NCBI GenBank assembly: GCA_031835245.1
Contig: JAVKOQ010000002.1
Coordinates: forward strand, 660,501-724,500
Source: Balamuthia mandrillaris
Taxonomy: Eukaryota; Discosea; Longamoebia; Balamuthiidae
Reading direction: 5' to 3'
Length of the DNA: 64,000 nucleotides
Both the position numbers and the translations under genes were made by a program. The notes under the pieces were generated by a model that saw only the letters and a list, made by a program, of their open reading frames with translations, had not been told where the DNA came from and did not search any database. Shown piece after piece: positions 10,357 through 20,413 of this stretch. How positions within the stretch are numbered: the first letter of the stretch is position 1; every line of letters starts with the position of its first letter.

Positions 10357-11360
10357 ATGGAGTCGGTGTTTGGGCTTCTGCGTAGCAGGGAGAGCTTGGA
10401 CTCATCGCGGAGGGCAAAGATGAGCGCGGGCATCCAAAAGGGTAGCCAAAAGTTCTTCTTGAAGCAGCTGGAGGGCTATCAGGTCTTTGCCAGCTCCTCC
10501 GTCTTTGAGCGTCGCATCACCTGCGTGGAGTGGCATCCCTCTTTGCCCACGGTGCTTACCATGGGCGTCAAGAACGGAAAGATCGCTCTTTGGGACTATT
10601 TGAAGCAACGAGAGCAGATGACGACGCTCACGTATGTAGTTACACTCGTCTCTTTCTTCCTCTTTTTCGCCATCTGAGGTGTTCAACAAAAATAAATAGA
10701 GGGCGTCATCATGAAAAAGCAGGCAACATAACAGAGCTGAAGTACTCTCCTAGAAACGAGCAGATCATTTACACTTCCTCTGGAGATGGCACCTTCCAAT
10801 TCCATGACTTGGAGAGCAACCTTAGCCAACGGGTGCTGTGGACGGACAACTGGGACTACTGGTTCACTGCGTTCGATGTGTGTCATGAACATAACGTACT
10901 TTTGGCAGGGGACACACGTGGCTTGGCCCATCTGCTTGACCTGCGAACCAACAAACCTCTTACGGTTCTCTCTTCGATTCTTTTCTTCGTTACCTGCTTC
11001 TTATTCCACTTATTGTTCTTCTTGCTTCTTCTTTGCCTTCATCTGATGCTGATACTATTCCAACAGAGCATTGCTAAACCACTCAAGCTGCATAAGAAGA
11101 AGTTGGTTGGTGTACATTTCAACCGATTGGATGGCAACGTGGTGGCCACTACTGGGAACGATCATGCTGCTCGCTTATGGGTTAGTCTCTACTTTTTTGA
11201 TTGTTCGTGCAATCCTGTTGCTTCTTTTGTCACCTAACCTGAGTGTCTAGGACCTGCGAATGTTGAGAGAAATTGAGGTTGGCAGCTCATCCAATGCCAA
11301 CAATAAAGGCCTCCTCACCCCACTTGCCACATTGCCTCACTCAAGCATCGTTAGTTCTGG

Positions 11361-11402
<42 letters not shown>

Positions 11403-11717
11403 CTCTCTCTCCCTCTCTCCCTCTCTCTCCCTCTCTCTCTCTCTCTCTCTTGCTTTCTTTCCCTTGATCATTTCTAATAAACTATCTCCGTGTTTCCGAT
11501 AAACAGCTTACTTCTCTCCGATAACACGGTCTAAGCTGCTAACCACAACTCACGACAGCTTCTTTCATATCTATGACTTATGTGGGGATCTTGAACAGCC
11601 ATTGGTGATTAGCCACCCGCACAGATTCTTCCGGTATTTGTCTCCCTTTAAGGCCACTTGGCATCCCCTTCACGAAGACATGTTCGTCTGTGGTCGGTAT
11701 GACCGGGAAGGTACGGC

Positions 11718-11753
<36 letters not shown>

Positions 11754-12478
11754 ATTCCCCGTACTTAACATATGTAAAGGCGGAAGATATGTGGATGTAA
11801 TTTGCTATGAAGATCCATCTTCCTCTTCTTCTATCTTGATGAATGAAAAGAAAAGCTCGACTTTTCGTTCCTCTTCTTCAACAAAGGATAAAGCTATTGC
11901 AAGAAAAGGTAAACAAAAGGAAGAGAGCGAAGAACAGGATGAAGAAAACGATGGTGAAGAAGAAGAAGACGAAGATGAAGAGGAGGAGGAAGATGACGAA
12001 CGCGCCGATCTTAGCGGCTTTGAAGGAAGTAACGTGAAATATACAACAACGCACATGTGGGACGCACAACTAAAGACCATCAGTCCAGTAAACAAGTTCA
12101 GTTTGAACGGGGAGGTGTTGGCGTCTGGCTCCGCTGGTGCTGTTTATGTATGGAAACCAACTCGAGATGGTACATTCATTACCCTTTGCTCTGCCTTTGC
12201 TTTCCTATTAACATACAAAAATAGGCCGTAAATCGAAGGACAGAGCGCTTATGATAGCAAGAATGAGGGAGAACGTGGAACGATATCACAGAGCCATAGA
12301 AACCAATGCGCTGGGGAAGAGCAACAAACGACACGGGTCTTCCTCTTCTCTAAAACCTCTCAAGAAACCAAAGACCAAGACAAAGACAAAAGGAAGCAGC
12401 TCTTCCGCCTCTTCTTATACTCTTCGAGTGGAAAAGAAACAGAAGAAGAAGAGAAAAAAGGAAGACGAAGAGGATTAA
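10357..12478 (+). CDS. DDB2: DDB2 (XPE) DNA-damage-binding WD40 protein
   Basis: Exons 10357-10631, 10700-10964, 11067-11180, 11251-11359, 11507-11710, 11780-12169 and 12225-12478 give 536 residues. DDB2 recognises UV photoproducts in chromatin and works with the DDB1-CUL4 ligase in global nucleotide excision repair. The seven-blade propeller aligns well with animal DDB2: ITCVEWHPSLPTVL, GNITELKYSPRNEQIIY, LKLHKKKLVGVHFN, HAARLWDLRMLREIEV and, most specifically, HPHRFFRYLSPFKATWHP followed by FVCGRYDREG. WDLR is the DDB1-binding type of motif. An acidic loop of about 70 residues (11813-12010) is inserted before the last blade, and the C-terminus is Lys-rich. ATG 10357 is chosen; ATG 10420 is an alternative. 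Introns 4 and 5 are filled with CT repeats. The stop lies 33 nt from the stop of the convergent CBL gene. Confidence 0.9.
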
Positions 12479-12511
12479 TTACATCGAAAGCCTTCAAGCT
12501 ACAATTCGTCG

Positions 12512-13963
12512 TTATACAATCCGGTCATCCTCATCTCCAATGGAAGCTTTGGAATGCCTCCTCTTCTCTATGCTAGGCTGCGATTGCGCTTTCTTCGCCT
12601 TCAATTTCAATCTGCGTTGCTGAAGATCTGAGCTCGGAAGGCGATGCTCCTTGTTACCATCAGTTTGACGCTTCTTTTTCTTTTTCTTTTTCTTCGTTTC
12701 GTCTGCTTGGTTCTTCTCATCGATAGTGTCAGCGGAGACAACTTTCTTGTCACTCTTCTCCTTCTTATTTTCCTCCATTAGCGCATCTTCGTTATGTTTA
12801 TTCTTGCGTTCTTCGTTTTCTCGTTGCTGTTCTTTAGCATCGTCATCGTCTTGCTTTGCTTTGTCTTGTTCCTCCTCTTGTAGTGCCAAATGCTCTTCGC
12901 TGAGAGACAGAACGAGAGGATACGTCTCCTCGACTTCTCCGCCGTAACAGTCTGAAATGGCGGCAGTGATGGTGGGCTGCTGGCTTGCCCACTCTTTAAA
13001 CTCTTCATAGTCTATTCTGCCGTTTCCATCTTTTGTTCGTTGAAATGAGATGAGACGCCGAGAGAAGAGACACACAAAAGAGGAAGCAGCAACAACGAAC
13101 CTGTGTCCAGGAGAAGAAAGGCCTCATCGACGAGCTCACGAATGGAAGCGGCCGCACACCTACGCTCGTTCTCAAGCTCCTCCCGCTCCAACTCTGGATG
13201 AGTGGCCGCCGCAACGTCCAGCGCTCCCAGGTACGCCGCTTTGAATACCTGAAACATGTCTGCTCTGCTGATGAATGCTTTCCTGTGATCCAACAGCTCT
13301 TTGACATGCTTGGAGGGGAGTGGCACTGCCTTGTGGTGATGGGCGTTGGGGTTGCAGTAGGCTTGGAAGGTTAGGTCTAGTTTCTCTTCAGGAGTACCTT
13401 TGGTAAGCAGGGCTATTCCTTTACTTTACCAAGAGTGAGAAACAAGAAGAAGTCAGTTTTGGAAGAAGGGAGAACGGATGGAAGCAGAAAGAAGGAGCAA
13501 AGCAGGATGGAACGGAAAGGAAGAAGAAGAACAAGGACAAGAAGTGGAAGAGGAGGTATGCCTTTGAGGAATTCATTCTTATCAATGGCGCCATCGTGGT
13601 TGATGTCAAAAATAGCAAAGAGGCGGTCAGGCACCAGCGTTGCCGAAACGTCAGCCATGCCCAGTTCTTGCAACTTTTTCAGGACCAACCTGAACTTTTC
13701 CCTGTCCAGCTTTCCCTCCCCTCCTCCCTCTTCCTCCCCCGCCGGGGCAACCTCTTCAAACACATCTTTGAGAGCTTTCAACTCCACCCGATTGACTGTA
13801 ATGGCGTGGGTAGGTCAGGTTCAACAACAACCAGCATTTTCAACTCCATCCGAGAGCTGAACAAAAAAAAAAAAGACGTACATCTGGTAACGTGTTGAGA
13901 GTTTTGCAAAGGGTTGAGGTGCACTCGGCCAACCTTGTTGCAGGCAGCATGCTTGTTTCCCAT
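12512..13963 (-). CDS. Calcineurin-B-like EF-hand protein, N-myristoylation type
   Basis: Exons 13963-13882, 13795-13562, 13397-13101 and 13029-12512 (minus) give 376 residues. The N-terminus MGNKHAAC has Gly2, Ala6 and a nearby Cys, fitting myristoylation and palmitoylation. Order of helices and loops follows calcineurin B and plant CBL proteins: FNRVELKALKDVFEEV, one degenerate hand, canonical loop DINHDGAIDKNE, a degenerate hand in a long insert, canonical loop DTDGNGRIDYEE, then FKEWASQQPTITAAI, like the CBL C-terminus. Two calcium sites are therefore expected. Residues from about 260 onward are a Lys/Glu/Gln-rich tail not found in CBLs. Intron 2 (13561-13398) starts with GC, a GC-AG intron, required to keep KNEFLKGTPEEKL in frame. 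Target kinase or phosphatase is unknown. Confidence 0.85.
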
Positions 13964-14782
13964 GGGACCTTTTTCCTTTTTTTCCTCTCAAACTTTTTTC
14001 AAACGGGCGGCCCTGCAGCTGTGTGCGTTTGCTCCGCTCTCTTCTTTTGGGTAACGCAGATTCAGTGCGCGACCCCTCAACCGGGCAAGGTTGGGTTTCC
14101 AGGCAGACCGTTTGCTTTTCTTGCTGGGGAGTGAGTGGGCGATGGGCTTTAACTGTTTGTATGCGGCAAGCAGAAAGTTGTCCCCCGCATGGACCCGAAC
14201 GAACGAACAAACAAACAAACAAAAGACAGTCCGGATGGGTGTAATCACGTAAGCCACTTCTTTGTGTTGGCATCGGCGTTGGGCAACCAAGCAAACATCG
14301 CCTCCAGACTCCACTCACCGGTGGTACTCCTGGAAGCACTGTTCCCTTTTCTATTTGGTTGCTTCGCTGTTGCCTCCACAAGTGACGAAAAAACAGGTGG
14401 GTCGGCTGGAACTTTGCTTTTTGTCCATCCTATTTGCGCTCTTACCTCTGCTCGCCCCGGCGGGCAAACTCTGCCCGCATCAAAATAACCGGAAATGAAA
14501 TTTCCCCGAAACATTTCTCCCTCCAACAAAAAATTAAAAAAAATTCGGTGACACCAAAAAAAAAAAAAAAAAAAAAGAATTATTGAGAGAGAAAAAAAGC
14601 GAAAGATTTGAAAGCGTGGGAGGGGGAGGAGGCACAGAACTATTTTTTGTTTGGAGCGCAAGCAAGACCGTAGACCGGTGCTTGAATACATACCACCAGC
14701 TTTCGATTCTCTCTCTTTTTTTTTTGAATTCACAAAGGAATAACACTCCAAACCACCACCCCCAAAAAAAAAAAAAAAGAAA
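13964..14782. other. Long divergent intergenic region, CBL gene / PP2C gene
   Basis: 819 nt, the longest gap in the window. Frames are short and I support no gene. It is less A/T-biased than other gaps and holds an AAAC repeat near 14200, a small perfect hairpin (GCGGGCA 14460-14466 with TGCCCGC 14472-14478) and poly-A runs at 14555-14577 and 14764-14778 just before the PP2C start. Confidence 0.5.
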
Positions 14783-17700
14783 ATGTTGTTCGCAGCCATT
14801 CTAACTGTGTTGGCGGTGGTGGTGGGCGGCGTTGCTTTTTTCTTTGTGATGGGAAGAAAGAAGGCTTTGCCTACTCCCACCACTCCCTCTGAGCCTGCTT
14901 CTTCCTCTGGTTCACAAGTCGGAGCAAAGCAAGGCGGCAAGAAAGGAAGAAGGAATAACAAGAAGAATAACAACAACGATAACAAGAACGAGGCGGAAAC
15001 GAGGCAAAAGCAGCAACAACAAAAAGAAGAGGAGGAGAAGAAGAAGCAACAACAAGAACAAGAAAGAAAACAAAAGGAGGAGCAGAAGAAGAAACAACAG
15101 CAACAAGAACAGGAGAGGAAGAAGAAGTTGGAGGAAGAGAAGAAGAAGAAACAGCAGGAAGAACAGGAAAAGAGGAAGAAGGAGCAAGAAGAAAAGAAAA
15201 AGCAACAGCAAGAACAGGAGAAGAAGAGGAGGGAGGAACAGGAGCAGAAGAAGAAGGAGGAGGAGCTGAAGAGAAAGCAAGAAGCGGAGAAGAGAAAGAA
15301 GGAGGAAGAAGAGAAGAAGAGGAAGCAAAAGGAGGAGGAAGAGAAGAGAAGAAAAGAGCAAGAAGAACAAAAGAAGAAAGCTGAGGAGGAGAGGAAGAAG
15401 TTGGAGCTGGAAGAGAAGAAGAGAAAAGAGGAGGAAGCGAAGAGGAAACAGAAGGAAGAGGAAGAACGGAAGAGAAAGGAAGCAGAACAAGCTGCCGTTG
15501 CAGAAGCCAAACGCAAGGCTGCCGAAGAAGAAGCGAGAAAGAAAGCCGAAGCGGCTTCCAAAAAGAAGGCTGAAGAAGAAGCAAAGAGGAAAGCTCAAGA
15601 GGAAGAAACCAAAAGAAAAAAGGCTGAAGAGGCAGCAAGGCTGAAGGCTGAAGCCGAAGCTGAAGAAGCCCGGAAAAAGGCGGAAGCAGAGGCAGCAAGG
15701 AGAAAGGCAGAAGAGGAAGAGGCCAAGCGCAAGGCTGAAGAAGAAGCCAGAAGAAAGGCGGAGGAAGAAGCTAGACGGAAAGCAGAAGAAGAAGCCCGAA
15801 GAAAGGCCGAAGAAGAGGAGGCCAGAAGAAAGGCTGAGGAAGAGGAAGCCAAGAGGAAGGCGGAGGAAGTAGAGGCCAGACGAAAGGCGGAGGAAGAAGC
15901 CCGAAGAAAGGCTGAAGAAGAGGAGGCCAGACGAAAGGCTGAGGAAGAGGAAGCAAGAAGAAAAGCAGAAGAGGAAGAGGCCAGCAGAAAGGCTGCGGAA
16001 GAGGAAGCCAGGAGGAAGGCTGAGGAAGAAGAGGCCAGACGAAAGGCTGAGGAGGAGGAAGAAGCAAGAAGAAAAGCAGAAGAGGAAGAGACCAAAAGAA
16101 AGGCTGCGGAAGAGGAAGCCAGACGGAAGACTGAGGAAGAAGAGGCCAGACGCAAGGCTGAGGAAGAGGCCAGGAGGAAGGCCGAAGAAGAGGCCAGAAG
16201 GAAAGCTGAAGAAGAGGAGGAGACTAGGCGGAAGGCCGCAGAGGAAGAAGCCCGAAGAAAGGCCGAAGAAGAGGAGGCCAGACGAAAAGCAGAAGAGGAA
16301 GAGGCCAGAAGAAAGGCCGAGGAGGAAGAAGCTAGAAGGAAGGCTGAAGAAGAGGAGGCCAGAAGAAAGGCGGAGGAAGAAGAGGCCAGAAGAAAAGCTG
16401 AAGAAGCGGAGGCCAGAAGAAAGGCTGAAGAAGAGGCAGAACAAGCTTATTTATTGTTGTTGGATTCTCTTAAAGAAGGAGCTGCTGCAATTACATTGTA
16501 CTGGACGGTCTTATCCGCTGCTGGAACGGCCTACGAGAAAATCGCTCAGGAAGAAGAGGAAGCTAGAAGAAAGGCCGAAGAAGAGCAAGAAGCAAGGAGA
16601 AAGGCGGAGGAGGAAGAGACAAGGCAGAGAGCTGAGAAAGCGGAAGCCCGAAGAATGGCTGAAGCAGAGGAAGAAGCAAGGCGAAAGGCTGAAGAGGAGG
16701 AAGCCAGCAAGAAGGCCGAAGAGGCAGCAGAAACAAAACGAAAACGTGAAGAACAGGAGGCTAGAGCTAAGGCTGAAGAAGAAAAGCAACGAGAAAAAGC
16801 TGTTGAAGAACTTAAGGAAGCAGCCACCAAACTCATCCTGTATTACCACATCATTTCCTCCTCTGTAATTGTTCACCAACAACAAGAGGATACTGGCAGC
16901 AGTGCTGCTACTGCAACGGGTGATGCCACAGAGATACCAACAACAACAAAAGCTTCAGAGGCTGGCGTCAAGGAAGAAAAAGAAAAGGAGAAAGAGGAAG
17001 AGGCATCCGAACAAACTTCTTTATTGTTGTTGGATTCCCTTAAAGAAGGAGCTGCTGCAATTACATTGTACTGGACGGTCTTATCCGCTGCTGGAACGGC
17101 CTATGAGAAAATCGCCAAGGAAGCAGAGGAAGCTAGAAAGAAAGATGAAGCAAGGAAGAAAGCCGAAGAAGAGGAAGCCCAACGAAGGGCTGCAGAGGAA
17201 GAGGCCCGAAAGAAGGCTGAAGCGGAAGAAGCCAGAAGAAAGGCCGAAGAAGAAAAGAGGAGAGCAGAGGAAGAGGAAGCCAGAAAAAAGGCTGAGGAAG
17301 AGGAAGCCCAAAGAAAGGCTGAGGAAGAAGAGGCCAGAAGAAAGGCTGAAGAGGAAGAGGCCCGACGAAAGGCCGAGGAAGAGGAAGAGGCCAGAAGAAA
17401 GGCTGAAGAGGAAGAGGCCCGACGAAAGGCTGAGGAAGAGGAAGCCCAAAGAAAGGCTGAGGAAGAGGAGGCTAGAAGAAAGGCTGAGGAAGGAAGCCCA
17501 AAGAAAGGCTGAGGAAGAAGCCAGAAGAAAGGCTGAGGAAGAGGAAGCCCAAAGAAAGGCTGAGGAAGAGGAGGCTAGAAGAAAGGCTGAGGAAGAAGCC
17601 AGAAGAAAGGCTGAAGAGGAAGAGGCCAGACGAAAAGCCGAGGAGGAAGCCCAAAGAAAGGCTGAAGAGGAAGAGGAGACCAGAAGAAGGGCTGAGGAAG

Positions 17701-19410
17701 ACGAGACTCGTAGAAAAGCTGAAGAGGAGGCAAGGAAGAAGGCTGAAGAGGAAGAGGCCCGAAGAAAAGCAGAGGAAGAGGAGGCTCAAAGAAAAGCAGA
17801 GGAAGCAAGGAGAATAGCTGAAGAGGAAGAGGCTCGTCGGAGAGCGGAAGAGCAAGTCCGAATAAAAGCTGAAGAGGAGGAAGCAAGGAAGAAGGCTGAA
17901 GAGGAAGAGGCCCGAAGAAAGGCTGAGGAAGAAGAGGCTCGTAGGAAAGCAGAAGAAGAGGAAGCCAGAAGAAGAGCAGAAGAGGAAGAAGCCAGAAAGA
18001 GGGCTGAAGAAGAAGCAAGAAGAAAAGCAGATGAGGAGGAAGCCAGAAGGAAGGCTGCGGAAGAGGAAGAGGCCAGAAGCAAGGCTGAGGAAGAAGAGGC
18101 CAGAAAGAAGGCCGAGGAAGAGGCTCGTAGGAAAGCAGAAGAAGAGGAAGCCAGAAGGAAGGCTGAGGAAGAAGAGGCCAGAAAGAAGGCCGAAGAAGAA
18201 GAAGCACGACGAAAGGCTGTCGAGGAAGAGGAAGCAAGGCGGAAGGTCGAAGAGGAAGAAGCAAGACGTAAGGCTGAAGAAGAGAAAGCAGCTGCAATCC
18301 AGGCTGCAGAGGAAGAGACCAGAAGAAAAGCTGCAGAGGAGGAAGAGGAAGCCAGAAGGAAGGCTGAGGAAGAAGAAGCCAGACGAAAAGCCGAAGAAGA
18401 AGCGGCCATCAAGGCTGCAGAAGCAGAAGCTAGACGAAAAGCTACCGAGGAGGAAGACGCTAAACAGAAAGAGGATTCAGAGAATAGAGCGCAGGCGACC
18501 GCTAGCGTGTCATCTTCTTTGTCAGACAGCTTGCAGCAGCTAGAGCTAAGGAGGAAAGCAAGGGAGGAAAGAAGGAGGGCTCGACTGACACGTGGCGGTA
18601 GTAGTGTTGGCGCCAGTACCTCAGAAGAAAACATTGCTCCCGCAGAAGAGAAAGCAAAGGAGCGACAACCAGAACTTAGCCTTGTTTGTGGTGTTGCAGG
18701 CCTGCAGGGTACAAGGCCTACTATGGAGGATCAACACACCACGTTAGTTTGTAAGTTCCCTCCCTCCCTCCCCTCCCTCCTCTCCCTCCCTCCCTCCTCC
18801 TCCCTCCCTCCCTCCCTCCCTCCTCCCTCCCTCCTCCTCCCTCTCCCTCCCTCCCTCCTCCCTCCTCCCTCCCTCCCTCCCTCCCTCCCTCCCTCCCTCC
18901 CTCCCTCCCCTCCCTCCCTCCTCCCTCCCTCCCTCCCCTCCCTCCTCCCTCCCTCCCTCCCTCCCCTCCCTCCCTCCCCTCCCTCCCTCCCTCCCTCCCT
19001 CCCTCCCTCCCTCCCTCCTCCTCCTCCCTCCTCCCTCCCTCCCTCCCTCCCCTCCCTCCCTCCCTCCCTCCCTCCCTCCCTCCTCCCTCCCTCCCTCCCT
19101 CCTCCCTCCCTCCCTCCCTCCCTCCCTCCCTCCTCCCTCCCTCTCTCCTCCCTCCTCCTCCTCCCTCCTCCTGAGTTAAATGTTTTTTGTTATGAATATT
19201 AAGCACTCCCAAAGCATGCTGATGTGGCATTTTATGGAGTATTTGATGGACACTCTGGAGGAGAGGCTTCCCTTTACGTAAAAGAGCATCTTCACCAGGA
19301 GCTCGACTCTGTGTTGCCACCCAACATGGAACAAGCCACCAACGAGGAAATCGAAAGCGCAATAGTCAACGCTTTCAACACTGTTGATGAAAACTTTATG
19401 GATCAAGGTT

Positions 19411-19449
<39 letters not shown>

Positions 19450-20229
19450 ATTTGCTTAACAAAAAAAAAAACACACACACACACAACCGAAGCTGAGACT
19501 CTGATGTGGGACAGTGGCACAACGGTGGTGAGCGTTCTCATCGATAAGACCAAAAAACGGGCTATATGTGCCAACCTCGGTGACTCGCGTTGTATTCTCA
19601 GAAGATCGTCTTGCTCCGAGCCCATCCCCTTGTCCTTTGATCATAAACCAACCAATCCAGAGGAATTGCAACGCATCGGTACTCCACCGCGTCTTTAAGA
19701 AGATTCTGGTAGTATTTTGAGCTTATCTTTAACCCTTTGTGTTTTTAGAGGCTGCCGGTAGCGCTGTTCTAAACGGAAGGGTTGGAGGCACGCACGCCGT
19801 TAGCCGAGCTATTGGCGATGCTGAGCACAAAAAGTGTCTCAGCTTGGATCTAAAGGACCAACCCATCTCCAATTTGCCCGAAGTGAAGTTCTTGGATTTG
19901 ATCCCGGTTCGCTCCATTTCTTTCTCTCTTTATCTCTTAATGTCTTACTGTCTTTCTCTCTGTGCCGCTTCCCTTAACTTATGTTGTCTTTAACGTAGGG
20001 AGATGACCAATTCTTAGTATTGGCTTGTGATGGCCTATGGGACGTTTTGTCAAATGCCCAATGCGCAGAGTGGCTGGACCAGCAGCTGGCCCAAAGGAAG
20101 TCGCAGAAAGGAGGTGAAGCTCTTGACAGTCAAGACTTGGATGACGTAGCAATGAAGCTCGCTGAGCACGCCCTTTCACTTGGTAGCATGGACAACGTGT
20201 CTGTGTGTCTTATAAGTTTATCATGTTGA
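14783..20229 (+). CDS. Membrane-anchored PP2C phosphatase with giant KEA-rich coiled coil
   Basis: Exons 14783-18750, 19204-19407, 19493-19678, 19749-19906 and 19999-20229. Residues 1-24 are a membrane anchor (LFAAILTVLAVVVGGVAFFF then GRKK). About 1,200 residues of Lys/Glu/Ala/Arg coiled coil follow, mostly of the type ARRKAEEEE, interrupted by three copies of a hydrophobic module. The last 310 residues are a complete PP2C (PPM) Ser/Thr phosphatase: GVAGLQGTRPTMEDQHT, VAFYGVFDGHSGGE, WDSGTTVVSVLI, CANLGDSRCIL, GRVGGTHAVSRAIGD, FLVLACDGLWDVL and GSMDNVSVCLI, with the metal-binding Asp residues present. In the repeat region near 17488-17495 the frame shifts: GAGGAAGGAAGCCC stands where the repeat predicts GAGGAAGAGGAAGCCC, two bases short, so upstream and downstream frames differ. 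This may be an assembly error or a real change. With both frames joined the protein is about 1,580 residues. Intron 1 (18751-19203) is almost pure CCCT/CCT. Confidence 0.85.
16451..16545 (+). repeat. Hydrophobic module, copy 1 (95-bp near-identical repeat)
   Basis: Encodes LDSLKEGAAAITLYWTVLSA and the following AGTAYEKIA. It matches 17021-17115 with only two differences over 95 bp, at an offset of 570 bp. It sits inside the coiled-coil part of the PP2C protein. Confidence 0.9.
16801..16887 (+). repeat. Hydrophobic module, diverged copy
   Basis: Encodes EELKEAATKLILYYHIISSS, alignable with the two near-identical copies (LKE, Ala pair, LY, Ser run) but strongly diverged. It lies between them, suggesting an old triplication with later homogenisation of the outer two. 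Confidence 0.55.
17021..17115 (+). repeat. Hydrophobic module, copy 2 (95-bp near-identical repeat)
   Basis: Partner of 16451-16545. The surrounding coiled-coil sequence differs, so the near-identity is confined to the module. Confidence 0.9.
18757..19172 (+). repeat. CCCT/CCT polypyrimidine array in PP2C intron 1
   Basis: About 415 nt of CCCT and CCT units with almost no purine on the sense strand, between donor GTAAGT (18751) and acceptor TTAAG (19203). The junction restores TTLVSLPKHADVAFYGVFDG. Confidence 0.95.
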
Positions 20230-20271
20230 TGAGAGATGAACACATTTTCCTTTGGTTCTCTCATTTTTTTT

Positions 20272-20326
20272 ATCCAATAGTGCTCCTAAGGCGGCGCCAA
20301 GATCAAGCCGATCCAATAGTGCTCCT
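20272..20326 (+). repeat. 16-bp direct repeat after the PP2C stop
   Basis: ATCCAATAGTGCTCCT occurs at 20272-20287 and 20311-20326. One frame across it reads NSAPKAAPRSSRSNSAP. It may be 3' UTR or an alternative last exon. Confidence 0.6.
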
Positions 20327-20413
20327 GTACTTTTGGTGGTTTTAAAGTGAAAAGTTTTTACAAAAAAAAAGTTGAATTTTTTTGTTTTTAACTTTTTTTT
20401 TGTTTGGTTGTGG

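Larger units (their letters stand above)
15000..18480 (+). repeat. KEA-rich coding repeat
   Basis: About 3.5 kb of degenerate short repeats encoding Lys/Glu/Ala/Arg heptad-like sequence inside the PP2C gene. The commonest unit is 24-27 nt (AAGGCTGAGGAAGAGGAG type). The complementary strand is also open, which explains long false frames there. Confidence 0.9.

Noticed and set aside
14245-15561. Long minus-strand open frames opposite the PP2C coiled coil (also 14912-16444, 15595-16155, 17786-18634)
   Set aside because: They are the reverse complement of a GAA/GCC-rich repeat and read as Ser/Leu/Phe low complexity. The plus strand has the anchor, spliced PP2C domain and start codon.
18751-19203. 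Coding Pro/Ser repeat following the first PP2C motif
   Set aside because: It has GTAAGT and AG ends, and removal joins the MED and FDGH motifs at normal spacing.
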